In this document: one piece after another, positions 10,881 through 21,500 of the stretch
Numbering within the stretch: the first letter of the stretch is position 1
Layout of the letters: every line of letters begins with the position of its first letter
Assembly: GCA_021904315.1 (NCBI GenBank)
Contig: CM038912.1
Coordinates: 3,807,061 to 3,871,060, forward strand
Direction of reading: 5' to 3'
Source: Sphagnum magellanicum
Lineage: Eukaryota; Streptophyta; Sphagnopsida; Sphagnales; Sphagnaceae
DNA length: 64,000 bases
Notes under the pieces: generated by a model
Told to the model about the DNA's origin: nothing
The model's database searches: none
What the model saw: only the letters and a program-made list of their open reading frames with translations
Position numbers and translations under genes: made by a program

Positions 10881-11839
10881 AAGATTTCATCCAAAACAAA
10901 AAGGAAGAGTTAGAAACAAGACCAAAGGTTCCTTTTGAAGTGAAGATCCAAACAACACTAAAACATTCAATAATTACGATTTTTGAAAAATCAAAAGATC
11001 CAATTTTAATACATAGCCAAAATTCCCAAATTTTAAATAAGATCAAATTACTAGCCATAGACTCACCAATTCATTGTTAGTGTTGTCATGAAAATCATCG
11101 ATTCTTTAAGGCTTTTGGAATAATTAAAACTAATGATACTTTGGTCCTAATTTGTTGAAAAAACTAAAACCAACAACTTTGTGATTTTGAAATTATTTAA
11201 AAATTGAAACTGGCAATTTTTTATAAATTGAAATAATCAGGCACAACATGGTACTCAACCTTGTGCATCATGCTCACATGGCATCGCCTTCACCTTACAC
11301 ACACTACCAACCTTGGTTTACTCTTTAGTTGTTCCTTACCTGCATTTTAATTGCAAAATCTTGCCCATTGCTATATAGTACCAACTATTGAGAGGAATTT
11401 TTTTCCATGGAACCAACCTTTTTTCGTTGGTGAAATTTCATTGAAAATAGAAATTAATTGAAAAAAAAAAATGATTTTGGAGGTTTTCAATAACCAAAAG
11501 TAAAGGGGGAAAAAAAAATCACAATTTTTTATATTTAATTTTCTCAAAAAATATAGAAAGGATGATTAAAAAAATTAATGTGGATGATTGGACTTACCAT
11601 TGATAATGTGCTTTGATAAATGTCATATAATTGATAGACATCAAGTAATGAAAAAAGTTAATAAAAATTCACTTAAAACAATATTTCTTATTGGAAAGGC
11701 AAGCCATTCATTCTATAATTTTTTTAATAGATTTCTATTCATTTTTTTGACCTTGCTTACCAAGGCAAGGATATTGTGTTAAATTTGTTATAGAATATAG
11801 TAGCTTAAGGGATTTTGGCCTACATGTAGTAGGTTTACT

Positions 11840-12215
11840 TTTATCTGAAGACTTTTGAAAGATGATATTTTGGCTTGTGTTCGAACTTGAGATTAGTTAT
11901 AAAGTTGTGATATCTTGAAGGATTTTGGATTTTTTAGAGGATTTTTTTTTAAGACTATATTTTGTATGGTGAAATATTGAAATATTCATGATTCTTCTTT
12001 TGCTTTATGATATTTTAAAATGTAAATTTTTATTTGAGGATTTTTGAAAGATGATATTTTGGCTTGTGTTCAAACTTGAAATTAATTATAAAGTTGTGAT
12101 ATCTTGAAGGATTTTGGTTTTTTTAGAGGATTTTTTTGAAGATTATATTTTGTATGGTGAAATAAGGAAATTTTCATAAATTTTCTTTTGTTTTATGATA
12201 TTTTAAAATGTAAAT
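11840..12215. repeat. Tandem duplication, about 190 bp x 2
   Basis: Copy 1 (about 11840-12029) and copy 2 (about 12030-12215) share 'gaaagatgatattttggctt', 'aagttgtgatatcttgaagg' and 'atattttgtatggtgaaata'. They differ at roughly one base in ten. There is no coding content. Confidence 0.8.
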
Positions 12216-12379
12216 CGCAAGGGCACAATGTGACACACCCCTTGTTTTCAATTGTGGGGACTTATATTGTACCCAAACTATGTTACATTTTTATAATTGA
12301 AATTATTTTTGAAAGTAAAAAATAAAAATAAATTATCCAATCTTTTTATAGCAAAAAAAATTTGAAATAACCAAAAAAC

Positions 12380-12650
12380 ATTGCATAACCAAAAATGTGA
12401 CAATTGAAATTTGGTGACCAAAAATGTGGTGATTGAAAGGTGGCAATTAAAAATAGGTGATTGAAAACATGGTAATCAAAAATTGGGATAATCGAAATGT
12501 GTGACAATTCAATTCTTGTGGCGACTCAAATTTGTGGCAACCAAATCCCTATGGTGATTGAAAACATGTGGCAACCGAAATGTGTGGTGACCAAATTCCT
12601 ATGGTGATTAAAATTTTGATGATTAAAAGGCTTTTCAATCATCGGAGGGT
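12380..12650. repeat. Diffuse short-word repeat
   Basis: The stretch is made of degenerate words such as 'aaaatgtggtgattgaaa', 'ggtgaccaaa' and 'gtggcaaccaaa', repeated about every 15-30 bases without a fixed period. It looks like a decayed minisatellite. Confidence 0.5.
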
Positions 12651-14086
12651 TTATGACAACAAAAATGGGTTTAGTTTTGGTCAGTTGTAAGCATGCTTCA
12701 AACAACTTAAGAGTGCTTTAAACTTAATCTAACCATAAGTTGATTTAGGTTGACCTTATATTGACATGACACAAGGGTGCATTTACGTTTAAATACATTC
12801 ATTGTGTCATCACAAATGCATAAACATGATAACAATTTTGAAAAAATTATTATTTTGACCTAAGTTGACCTTATGCTGACTTTAAATTAATGTGATGTTA
12901 GGTTATGTCGATTTTAAAGTTGACGTGATTAACTTGACATGACATGATATGACATTGATAACCTTGTGGATGTAGTCATAATAAAACAAGCCAAAAAGGA
13001 TGTCACATGGGCCTTAAAAATAGTTAAGATTGGAAAAATATTCATGTTTTACCATTTAAAACCATGGTAATCATGACAAGTTGGTTCGTTTTCATTCATA
13101 TGAATGTCAAAGAATTCAAACCAAAAATTCATTTGATAAAATTTTAAGTTTAAATTTTGATTTAGGACTTTTAAAAATGAACACCTATTGTGCCATATTG
13201 AATCAATTTTGCAAAGGACTATCAAAAGAATTCATATAATAAAAAAAATTGATGGGAATTTTTAAAAAAAAAAAACCTATTAACCACATTCAAAAAACAC
13301 TCATACCTTAAAATATGTGAAATTTTAAAACTTTAAAAATTCAAAGAACTTTCTAAAATTGATTCAAAATTTCTAAATTTCAAAAGTCCTTTATCACATA
13401 TAAATGGGATATAATGTACATGATGTTTTAAGAAAAGTTTTAGTTTATTATACAAGAAAGCATAAAATTTTTAAAAATCAATGTTTGGTTATGATTTGTA
13501 ATTGTTATCAATTTTAAAGAGAAAACAAAAAACTTACAAGGAATTGACACATTTTCAAAAATTCATTTGTGTGAAAAAGTTTTTTTTGGGGCAAAAGGAC
13601 ATGGAGCCCTTTTTTAAAGTAACACTGTTGGCTCGTTTTATTTCATTTGTGCCCTTGTTTGGAAGTTGAAAAATTAAATTTTTAAATTTTTTTGAGAATT
13701 GTTAAATAATTCATCAATATATATTAATAATGTTTTGTTTAGCTGCATGATTTGACAAATAGATGTTAACAATATTTTGTTTAAATTCAATTAAAATTTT
13801 TAATACCAACTATCAAGGTTAAAAAATTATTTAAATTAATAATTTAAGCTAAAATGAACTAAATACCCATTTTTTTCATTGGTTTCTTGAATGTGTCGAT
13901 AATAATAAATAGTAAAGACCTAATATTTATGTTTGTTTTGGTATATTTCTAGATCATTTGATGGCTTGTGCTAGTCTGGGACCATGCAATGGGCTCTGCT
14001 GGTGCAAATACTGCTAATCTTTGAAAGTGAAAAAAGATGACTGCTTCCATCACAACGTTTAACAAGTCTTCCATGCACTTCCACCT

Positions 14087-14157
14087 TCCAAGTTTTGGCG
14101 AATTAAAAGTCTTCTACATGTGATTAACGCAATACCGTGTAGCCAATGGCTTCCCAG
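14087..14157 (+). repeat. Segment F, RLK1 copy (paired with 47752-47830)
   Basis: This matches the sequence upstream of RLK2 in the same orientation ('ggcgaattaaaagtctt', 'ccgtgtagcca'). It marks the left limit of similarity between the RLK1 and RLK2 regions. A second shared segment (T) lies just to its right here, but just to its left and inverted at RLK2. Confidence 0.7.
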
Positions 14158-14164
14158 GCTGACT

Positions 14165-14493
14165 CTGGAGTCAGGAGTCCCAGTGTTTCTTTCTACTGGC
14201 GAATTTTCGCCAAATTTCAACCTAGACAAAATGGTTTCGACCTATACAAGGATTTTTCATGGGAAAAAAAAAACCCCCAAATTCGCCAGATTCTCAAGAT
14301 TTTTGTTTTTATCTTTTCCAAATTGTCAGATTTTTATTGTAAGTTCCAAATAGGTAGTCAAGAATATAGAAGGATTCTGTATCTTTTTCTACTTTCATAT
14401 TTAGTACGTAGCCAAATTTGGCTAAATTTATTTTGTGGATGACCAGCACTTTGGCTACATCATCACAAAGTCCTTAAAAGAAGAAACCCGGGT
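14165..14493 (+). repeat. Segment T upstream of RLK1 (inverted copy at 47425-47735)
   Basis: About 320 bp whose reverse complement matches the RLK2 upstream region with roughly 75% identity by eye. Shared blocks include 'tttcgacctatacaa', 'ggatttttcatg', 'aaattcgccagatt' and 'aaggattctgt'. In RLK1 the ends carry imperfect 'ggagtc'-type inverted words (14168-14185 and about 14494-14511). A non-autonomous DNA transposon or a local inversion would both explain this. Confidence 0.6.
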
Positions 14494-14494
14494 C

Positions 14495-15200
14495 TGGAGT
14501 CTGGACTCCGCGGCCAAAAAGAGCCAGCATCGGTGGAGCACGTAATTTCAAGGAAGATCCAAATTCCCAGAACAAGGGGATTCTAGCTCCTGACGCGCTT
14601 TCAAGAATCTGCACGAACTCTAGGGACCCAGGAAGAACCTTACTCGGAAAGACCTGCTCTGATCTTTTTTGTACTGGAGGAAAATAAGCGACGTGATCTC
14701 GCCGGCGTCCGGAAGCTCTGGAAATCCGACAAAGCCTCCTCTTCCTAAAAGATCGCTGGCCAGTCGACTAATGCTCACGATACTCCAAGTATTCCACTCC
14801 GGGTGGACCAGCGATTTCCCCTGACCAGGCATGCAGCAACTATCGCCGGTTAGCAACTTCTGCGAACAGCTGATGGGAGAAAAATTGCAGCCGTTTTCTG
14901 TTTCAATTTTGTCAAGTAGGTGGACCGGCGATGATGTCAAGAGAAATGACACAAATCTGGCTTCACGTCAGGCAGGAGAGTAGATTTTTTTCAGAATGCC
15001 GCTTTGTTCTAGCGACCTCATAAACTCAAGGTGGCGACTTTTGAAAAAACAAAAAAAAAAAATATTAAACCCTTTGTACAATTCGCACATGATGTCTTTT
15101 GTCGCCGCTGTGAGAAAATTCGCCCAGAAACAAAACACTGGAGACAAGGCTGACGCGCAAGGTTGCTCTTCTTCCTCCACTGCTCCATGACCAGGTATGT
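14495..15200. other. GC-richer region upstream of RLK1
   Basis: The base composition is clearly higher in GC than the surroundings, with words such as 'tctcgccggcgtccgg'. A minus-strand open frame (14620-14952, 110 codons) is present, but I recognise no family and do not call it. Near 15119-15190 the sequence 'gctgacgcgcaaggttgctc' matches the RLK2 upstream region, where it occurs twice. This is probably the RLK1 promoter and 5' leader area. Confidence 0.45.
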
Positions 15201-15201
15201 T

Positions 15202-15465
15202 TTTGGCCCTTCGGCAATGTTTGCCCCAAGAAGTGCTTTCCAACCAGGGAAAAATTACCAACTTCCCCCTTCGACATTCGTTTAAAGTACCTTTCTAGAG
15301 TCGATGGCAGAATTGAACTTCCCTTCATGTGAGGCTGCCTCCCTGGAAATGTTGCAAAACTTCCTGTATTGCACAATTTCCTGCTACTTGCGTTTTTAGT
15401 CTATTGTTGGAGCTGAAGGTAGACAATTTTCCCACAAGGGAAGGGGTCATCCAAGAGCTCCTTGT
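15202..15465 (-). mobile_element. MITE-like element S upstream of RLK1, minus orientation, partial
   Basis: Its reverse complement matches the element in intron 1 of RLK2 (48683-49020). Shared blocks include 'acaaggagctcttggatga', 'gaaaattgtcta', 'agttttgcaaca', 'agggaggcagcctc' and 'ccctggttggaaag'. The end at 15465 keeps the terminal word 'agctccttgt'. The other end is not clear, so this copy looks truncated near 15202. It lies about 50 bp upstream of the RLK1 start codon. Confidence 0.7.
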
Positions 15466-15516
15466 GCTAAAAAACTTATTGTGTACAGCCGGTCCTGCCG
15501 ATCGTCACTCCTCATC

Positions 15517-18500
15517 ATGCAGGCCCGCAATATGTCTGGGTCTATTGCTTGTGCGATGCAGCAGCTACTCATTGCGATGCTTATATTCCACCAGCAGCTC
15601 TCAGGCGTTCATCCCTACACCAACCAAGAAGACAGTAAGCCTCCTACCAAAGTGTCAACTAAGCACTAGTATCAACAATATCTGGACTGGGCTGGGCCCC
15701 GCTAGTTTCTTGCTTATAAGCATCGGTCTCCACCAGTATTCCTCTTCGTTTTGAACTCGTTTCTGTCAAATATTATTGTGCTTAAGATCAGTGCAAATGT
15801 TTGTGCAATATGGCGTAGGAGATGCTATACAAGACCTCTACTCTGCATGGAACAACACACGCAATATTGACTCCGTGCTCCGTGGCTGGAATTCGAGCGC
15901 CGAGGTTCAAACTAATATTACATGGGACCCGTGCATGGAGGGGTCCTTGTCTGGAGTCATCTGCGATGTCGACGAAGAGCAACAAATGTATAATGTCGTT
16001 GGATTGTGAGTTCTACGTGATTCGCAAACTCTGTCATGGCAGTACGATTTTTTTTGTACCAATTTCTGCATATGGCACTAGATGAGAAAGGTCGCTGACG
16101 AACACTAGATATAGTAGATCGAATGTTGGATGCTGTCGAAGTCGGTTTACTAATGTTTGGGTCTTGCAGGGAGCTGAATGGTCTGGATTTGCAAGGTCAA
16201 TTGTCCCCAGCGATTGGAAACCTCACCAGCCTCACATATTTGTAAGCTTTATACTATGCTTTAGTTTTCCCTGCTAGCTAGCTACTGGCGCAGACATTAA
16301 TCTCCTGTAGCAAACTACAAGATCATGTGTAAGTGAAGAAAATTATGTCTGACTAGGAGGATTAATCTAACTAGGATATTAGAAGAATGAACTGTTCTCC
16401 GGATATTGTTTCCATTGCGGCAACTTCTGACCTTAAATCATCCCCAGCGGATGATCAAGGAATTATCGCTGTATAATTAATGTAGAGCCTAATTCTTATT
16501 GGAATGTGCAGATCTATAACAGGAAACAAAGGACTCACTGGACCGATCCCATCCACGATTGGACAGCTAGTCGACTTGGTAGTCCTGTAAGATTAACAAT
16601 CATAACTCAATTTAAATTCATAGAAAATTCCTCTCTAAGTAATTACATTCTAGAATGATTCGCAACCTCCCTCAATTTTGTGGGGGCACATGATCATTTG
16701 CATGCTCAATTTTTGTTTTCCCCCACCCGCCTCCCCCCCAAAGAGGTCATACTATAAAACTTTGGACTAGTCGAGGTGCAATTATCGAGCTAATTATGAT
16801 TTAGTTTAAGCTGATCGTAACATTCTGAACTGGCGATGACAGGGATCTTCACGACAACAATTTCACTGGGCCTATACCAGACATATCAGCACTTCTCCAT
16901 TTGCACGAATTGTGAGCTACCAAACGCCCACCTGGGTCTCTCCCCCCGATATACCCTAGTACTCTTGGCAGCTTCAACACTAGTACTCAAATATTAATTT
17001 GTGTACAAATTTGTTGAAATTTTGGAAAAATAGTGAATCTTTTGGAATGTTGATCTCGAGAAATTTATTCTGTTTGTCCACATGAATTTTCAAAATTTAT
17101 TTATTATTTGGCACCTGTCCAAGCAGTGTGGAAGCTGCCCTCGCACTATATGGTCTGGTTGTGCAATTAGCATGGTTGTGTTGGCATCATCTTGAGCTGA
17201 AGTTCAAATTTTCCATATCTAGAGAGTTGCTCTAGTATGGTGATGATATCATTAAATTTTTTGGGATGATCGTGAGTGAAATTTCATTAATAATTTGTTG
17301 AATTTGTTTGGACCTGCAGGAACTTAAGCTCCAACTCGCTCATTGGAACAGTTGAAAACGTCTTCAATCTAAGTCAGAGTTACCTTTTTCTATTGGATTT
17401 GTCCTCAAATCAACTCAGCGGTGGCCTCCATTTAGCTTTACAATTTGGTGACAGCATTTTCGGAAATTTGGAGCAACTGTAAGTTTGCCCAGCACATTTT
17501 ATTTTATTTCATTTCATTGTTTTCCCCATTTTTTGATTTCACAAATAGTAGGGGAGTTTTTTTGCTGGGAAAAAGATCTTACACTACAAAAAAACACAGG
17601 TATTTCCAAGTGTTAAGGTTGAATGTTTGTGCCAAAATAACGAAAATCACCATATACAAAAACGCAGCATTATACTAAAAAATGAAGCTAGCGTGCTTGA
17701 AAAGATCTCTTTCAAATTATCTAGTTTGATTATTTGAATGAAACTTCAATTTGGATGTGCCAACCTTGAAACCTTCATGTACATATTAGCATAGGTGGCC
17801 TTTTTTCTACCAGTGAAAAAGAACATTAAAAAATGTGAGAACCAAGTGAATTTTGGGGTTTTCAATTGCCAGAATTTGAAAAATAAAAATTGCCAGACTT
17901 TTTTAAAAGCGACAATTTTTCCTGTGTCCATTGTTAATGTTAGACTTTAATATCGCTATAAACTATAAATTAAAAAAAAAAAGGATGTACATTTGAAAAA
18001 CTTAAAAGTAATATCAAACTTGAAATAAACAATATTATGGAACCTTGTGCCTACCTAGTGATCTGGGGATTTACACATCTCAATTTTGTATACTTAAGTC
18101 TATTTTGTTCAACTTCAGGTGTAACACCTGCCAGAGCTTGTTCACAATTATGGACCTGACCATTGAAGAAATATGAGCTGCAATATGATGGTTTATGTAC
18201 AACCTTAAAAAATTACTCTTCATGATCTTAATGTTTTTTGGAAATATTGATTGAGAGGGGCACAATACTTATTTTACAGCTACTTTATGACTCAGAAATG
18301 TTAGCCGAAATCAACTCAATGGAAGTTTGGATGACTTCTTTACATATATCTTCACCAATTCGCCAGGAAACACCATCGCACCTTATGTTTCAAGCATCGA
18401 CTTATCATATAATCAGTTTTCAGGGAATCTCGCGGGTCTAAATGGGTCCGGTGCATTTGAGACAGCCGTTTCTTTGGAGGTGTTGTAAGTGTTTCGATTC

Positions 18501-21500
18501 TTTGAACCAATTGCTCTTGACATAAATGGCAAATGCCTTTATTTCATCATTTGGAACAAACTTCGAATTTTTTTTAATAATTCTGAGAACTGAATGCAAT
18601 GCACAATCCCTAACTTTTATCCCTCCTCTCTCCTAGAGTTAAAGTCCTTTCATTTGATCTCCAACCTTCATGATTGCATGAAGCCAATTATATGCAAAGA
18701 AGACATTTTCTCAAGAACTTTAGATTCTAGTCATACCTTGAGATTATTATTTTCCTACACTATATGAATATATGTATGTGTACAACTTTGAGATTTTGTA
18801 TCGACCTAGTTGACATAAAATGAACTTGTATGAGTGTTGACTCTTGAGTATGAGTTTACCACATAATTGTGTTTGTTGATTTCAAATTGTAATATGTCAT
18901 TGCATTTTTTAAAAATTGGGCTAGATTAAAAATAGACTTGTTATATGTGTGTGTTCATAGACAGTTTCATTTTAGATTCTAAGTGATCATATTTGAAAAC
19001 TAGTACATAATACACCAACTTATGCAGAAATCAATGATTGGTTTGCCAATGGTTTTGGATAAAATTGTCATGATTTCGTTATAGGGTTTCTTGAGAAAAT
19101 TTTCCAATTTTATAGATGATATATGTTAACAATGTCAAGCAAAGTCTGACATGTGCTGCACATTGTGTACATATTGCAGGTTAATAAGCAATAATGAACT
19201 CAGTGGAGAACTCCCAGACCTTTCATCCTTTCCTGAACTCAAAACCTTGTGAGTACTTATTCAACATTCAAATAGCCAACAAGTTTCATGAGTTAGAATC
19301 TATATATATTGGATTCTAAATCGCATGAGAATATTTGGCCTTCAAAAATTATGGGTCACGGCCCAACTATATAGTATATATTCAAGTATGTATATTATAT
19401 AGTATGACCACCAATAATTTTTTATGGCCAAATATTCTCAAGCAACTATCTAGTATATTTATTACATTTTGACTATTCATAAGCACTTGAATCCAGTATG
19501 TTCAAAACCAAAACAATAGTAGAGATAATTCATAAGCAAAAAATGTTCAAATATTCAACGACATGCAAAAAATCTAAAGATATATGTAAAATACCAATGT
19601 CTATCATGATTCATAACTATGTACAATATTTTAAATAGCACATGCATTGTACATATTTTAGTCAAAGAATCATGGTCACAATGTAAGTAGCCTTAGAAAT
19701 GTTCTTAGTATGAATAAAGCTATGTTCATTGGTTGCTGAACAGGGATCTGAGTTTTAATCAACTCAATGGATCTCTCCCACCTTCAATATGGAGTATTGC
19801 AAACCTCAATGTGTTGGATCTATCTGAAAACAATTTCTCTAACAACTTGCCAATCATAGATGAAAGTATTGAACGCCAATGCCCCAAATCCTTGACATAC
19901 TTGTAAGTGGCATTTCTTGCCCAACCAGGCATGGTAGCATCAACATATTAGTTGAATTAAAGTATGCTAAACTAACCTTTGTCTAATCAACACATATCAT
20001 TATAATTAATCAGAAGAATACTAAATCAATTGCATCTAAATTCAAAGCTACTTCAATTTTTGGAAAAAAATTTATTAATTGGTTTTAAATTGCATAGAGA
20101 AATCTGTATGATTCCAATATTCTTATGAGCTTCATATGGGCTTTGGCATGCTTGGTCTACATAGGTACATGGCAGGAAACTCATTCAATGGTTCATTTCC
20201 ATCTCAACTATTCAATTGTCTCAAAAAACTACAAGTAATGTGAGTATGGAAACAAACCTCATCCATTTTTTCACATATTATATTTATACATCAGTTATCA
20301 CCAATGTTTTTTTCACTAGCAAATTTTGAACTTTTTTCTCCACAAAATTGGGGAATGTTTGGAATTTTTTTCTCCTAGTGTAAATTCTACTAAATTTTCT
20401 TTTCCTGTCAAATTTGCCAAATTTTCAATATCACAAAATTGAGGGGAGAAAAAACCTTGGTCATAACAAATTTCCAATTACAAATATATTTGGTTATTGG
20501 ATGCATCTTTCAAGAAATGGGAACTTGAACATGGAAACATTGCCATGAGGGATCATATATATTGGTCCATTTCTAACACATTCAAATGTCATCAAATTAG
20601 AAATTGTTAATTCTAATTGATAATTCAAAGCATGAAATGAAAGCTTCAAGGTTTCTTGATGGAACTTTTTTTCAATATGTGGTTATACATAGTTGTGAGT
20701 TCTTGACAATTTTGCATGACATATTTTAATTTCAAAGTCTATGTTGAACAAGAAAACATTTTCTTAATCTGTTGGTTATTTCTATGTAATGTACAATGTA
20801 CATTGGTAGATTGTACTTGAGTCTTATATAATTGACAAGTTACCAACAATTTGGCGTTGTTTTGTATGCAGAAACTTTGATCGTAATGCTTTTAATGGAG
20901 TTTTAAACATGACTATAAACACATTGCCAGCAACCATAGAATTCTCGATAGTGAGAAACAATATTAGCGAACTTATACCAACTTGGGATACTGGCATATA
21001 TACACCAGTTTTGTGAGTATTCAACTTAATTTTTCTTCAAATTGACACATGTGTGTGTGTGTGTGTGTTATATCTTTTTATAACTTATAAATTCCAAGTA
21101 TTTTCCAATCAACAAAATGTCTAAAAAATCAAAGGACTGTATAAAATAACTATTGTATTTATTAAAAAAAATGGAATGTATTCACATTTCCATGCAAGGA
21201 TTTGATATTAACATTGTCTTTGCAGGCTTGGAGGGAATCCATGTTGTAGCAAGATTGAAAATGGATCCCCAGAAAATGAGTTCAACATATATGGTGATTC
21301 ATCAAATCAAATTCAGAATGCAGAAATGAATTGTCGCTATAATTCATCTTCACCAATTATCCACGGTGAGTCTAAAAAAAGAATAAATTGCAATTTTACA
21401 TTCAATTATTTTCTTAGTACACAAATTTATTATGGACGAAAAATCTAGCTAAGAAGGATATTAACACATGCACATGATCAAAAGGGCCATGTGACTAACT

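Larger units (their letters stand above)
10890..14080. other. AT-rich spacer
   Basis: No gene is seen. Most of it is AT-rich sequence with homopolymer runs. It contains a roughly 190-bp tandem duplication (11840-12215) and a loose repeat of 'atgtggtgattgaaa'-like words (12380-12650), both listed separately. The only longish frame (11588-11782) is low-complexity and unconvincing. Confidence 0.6.

Noticed and set aside
14620-14952. Minus-strand 110-codon frame upstream of RLK1
   Set aside because: It sits in a GC-richer region and ends near a possible splice donor, but I recognise no family and it has no counterpart at RLK2. Not called as a gene.
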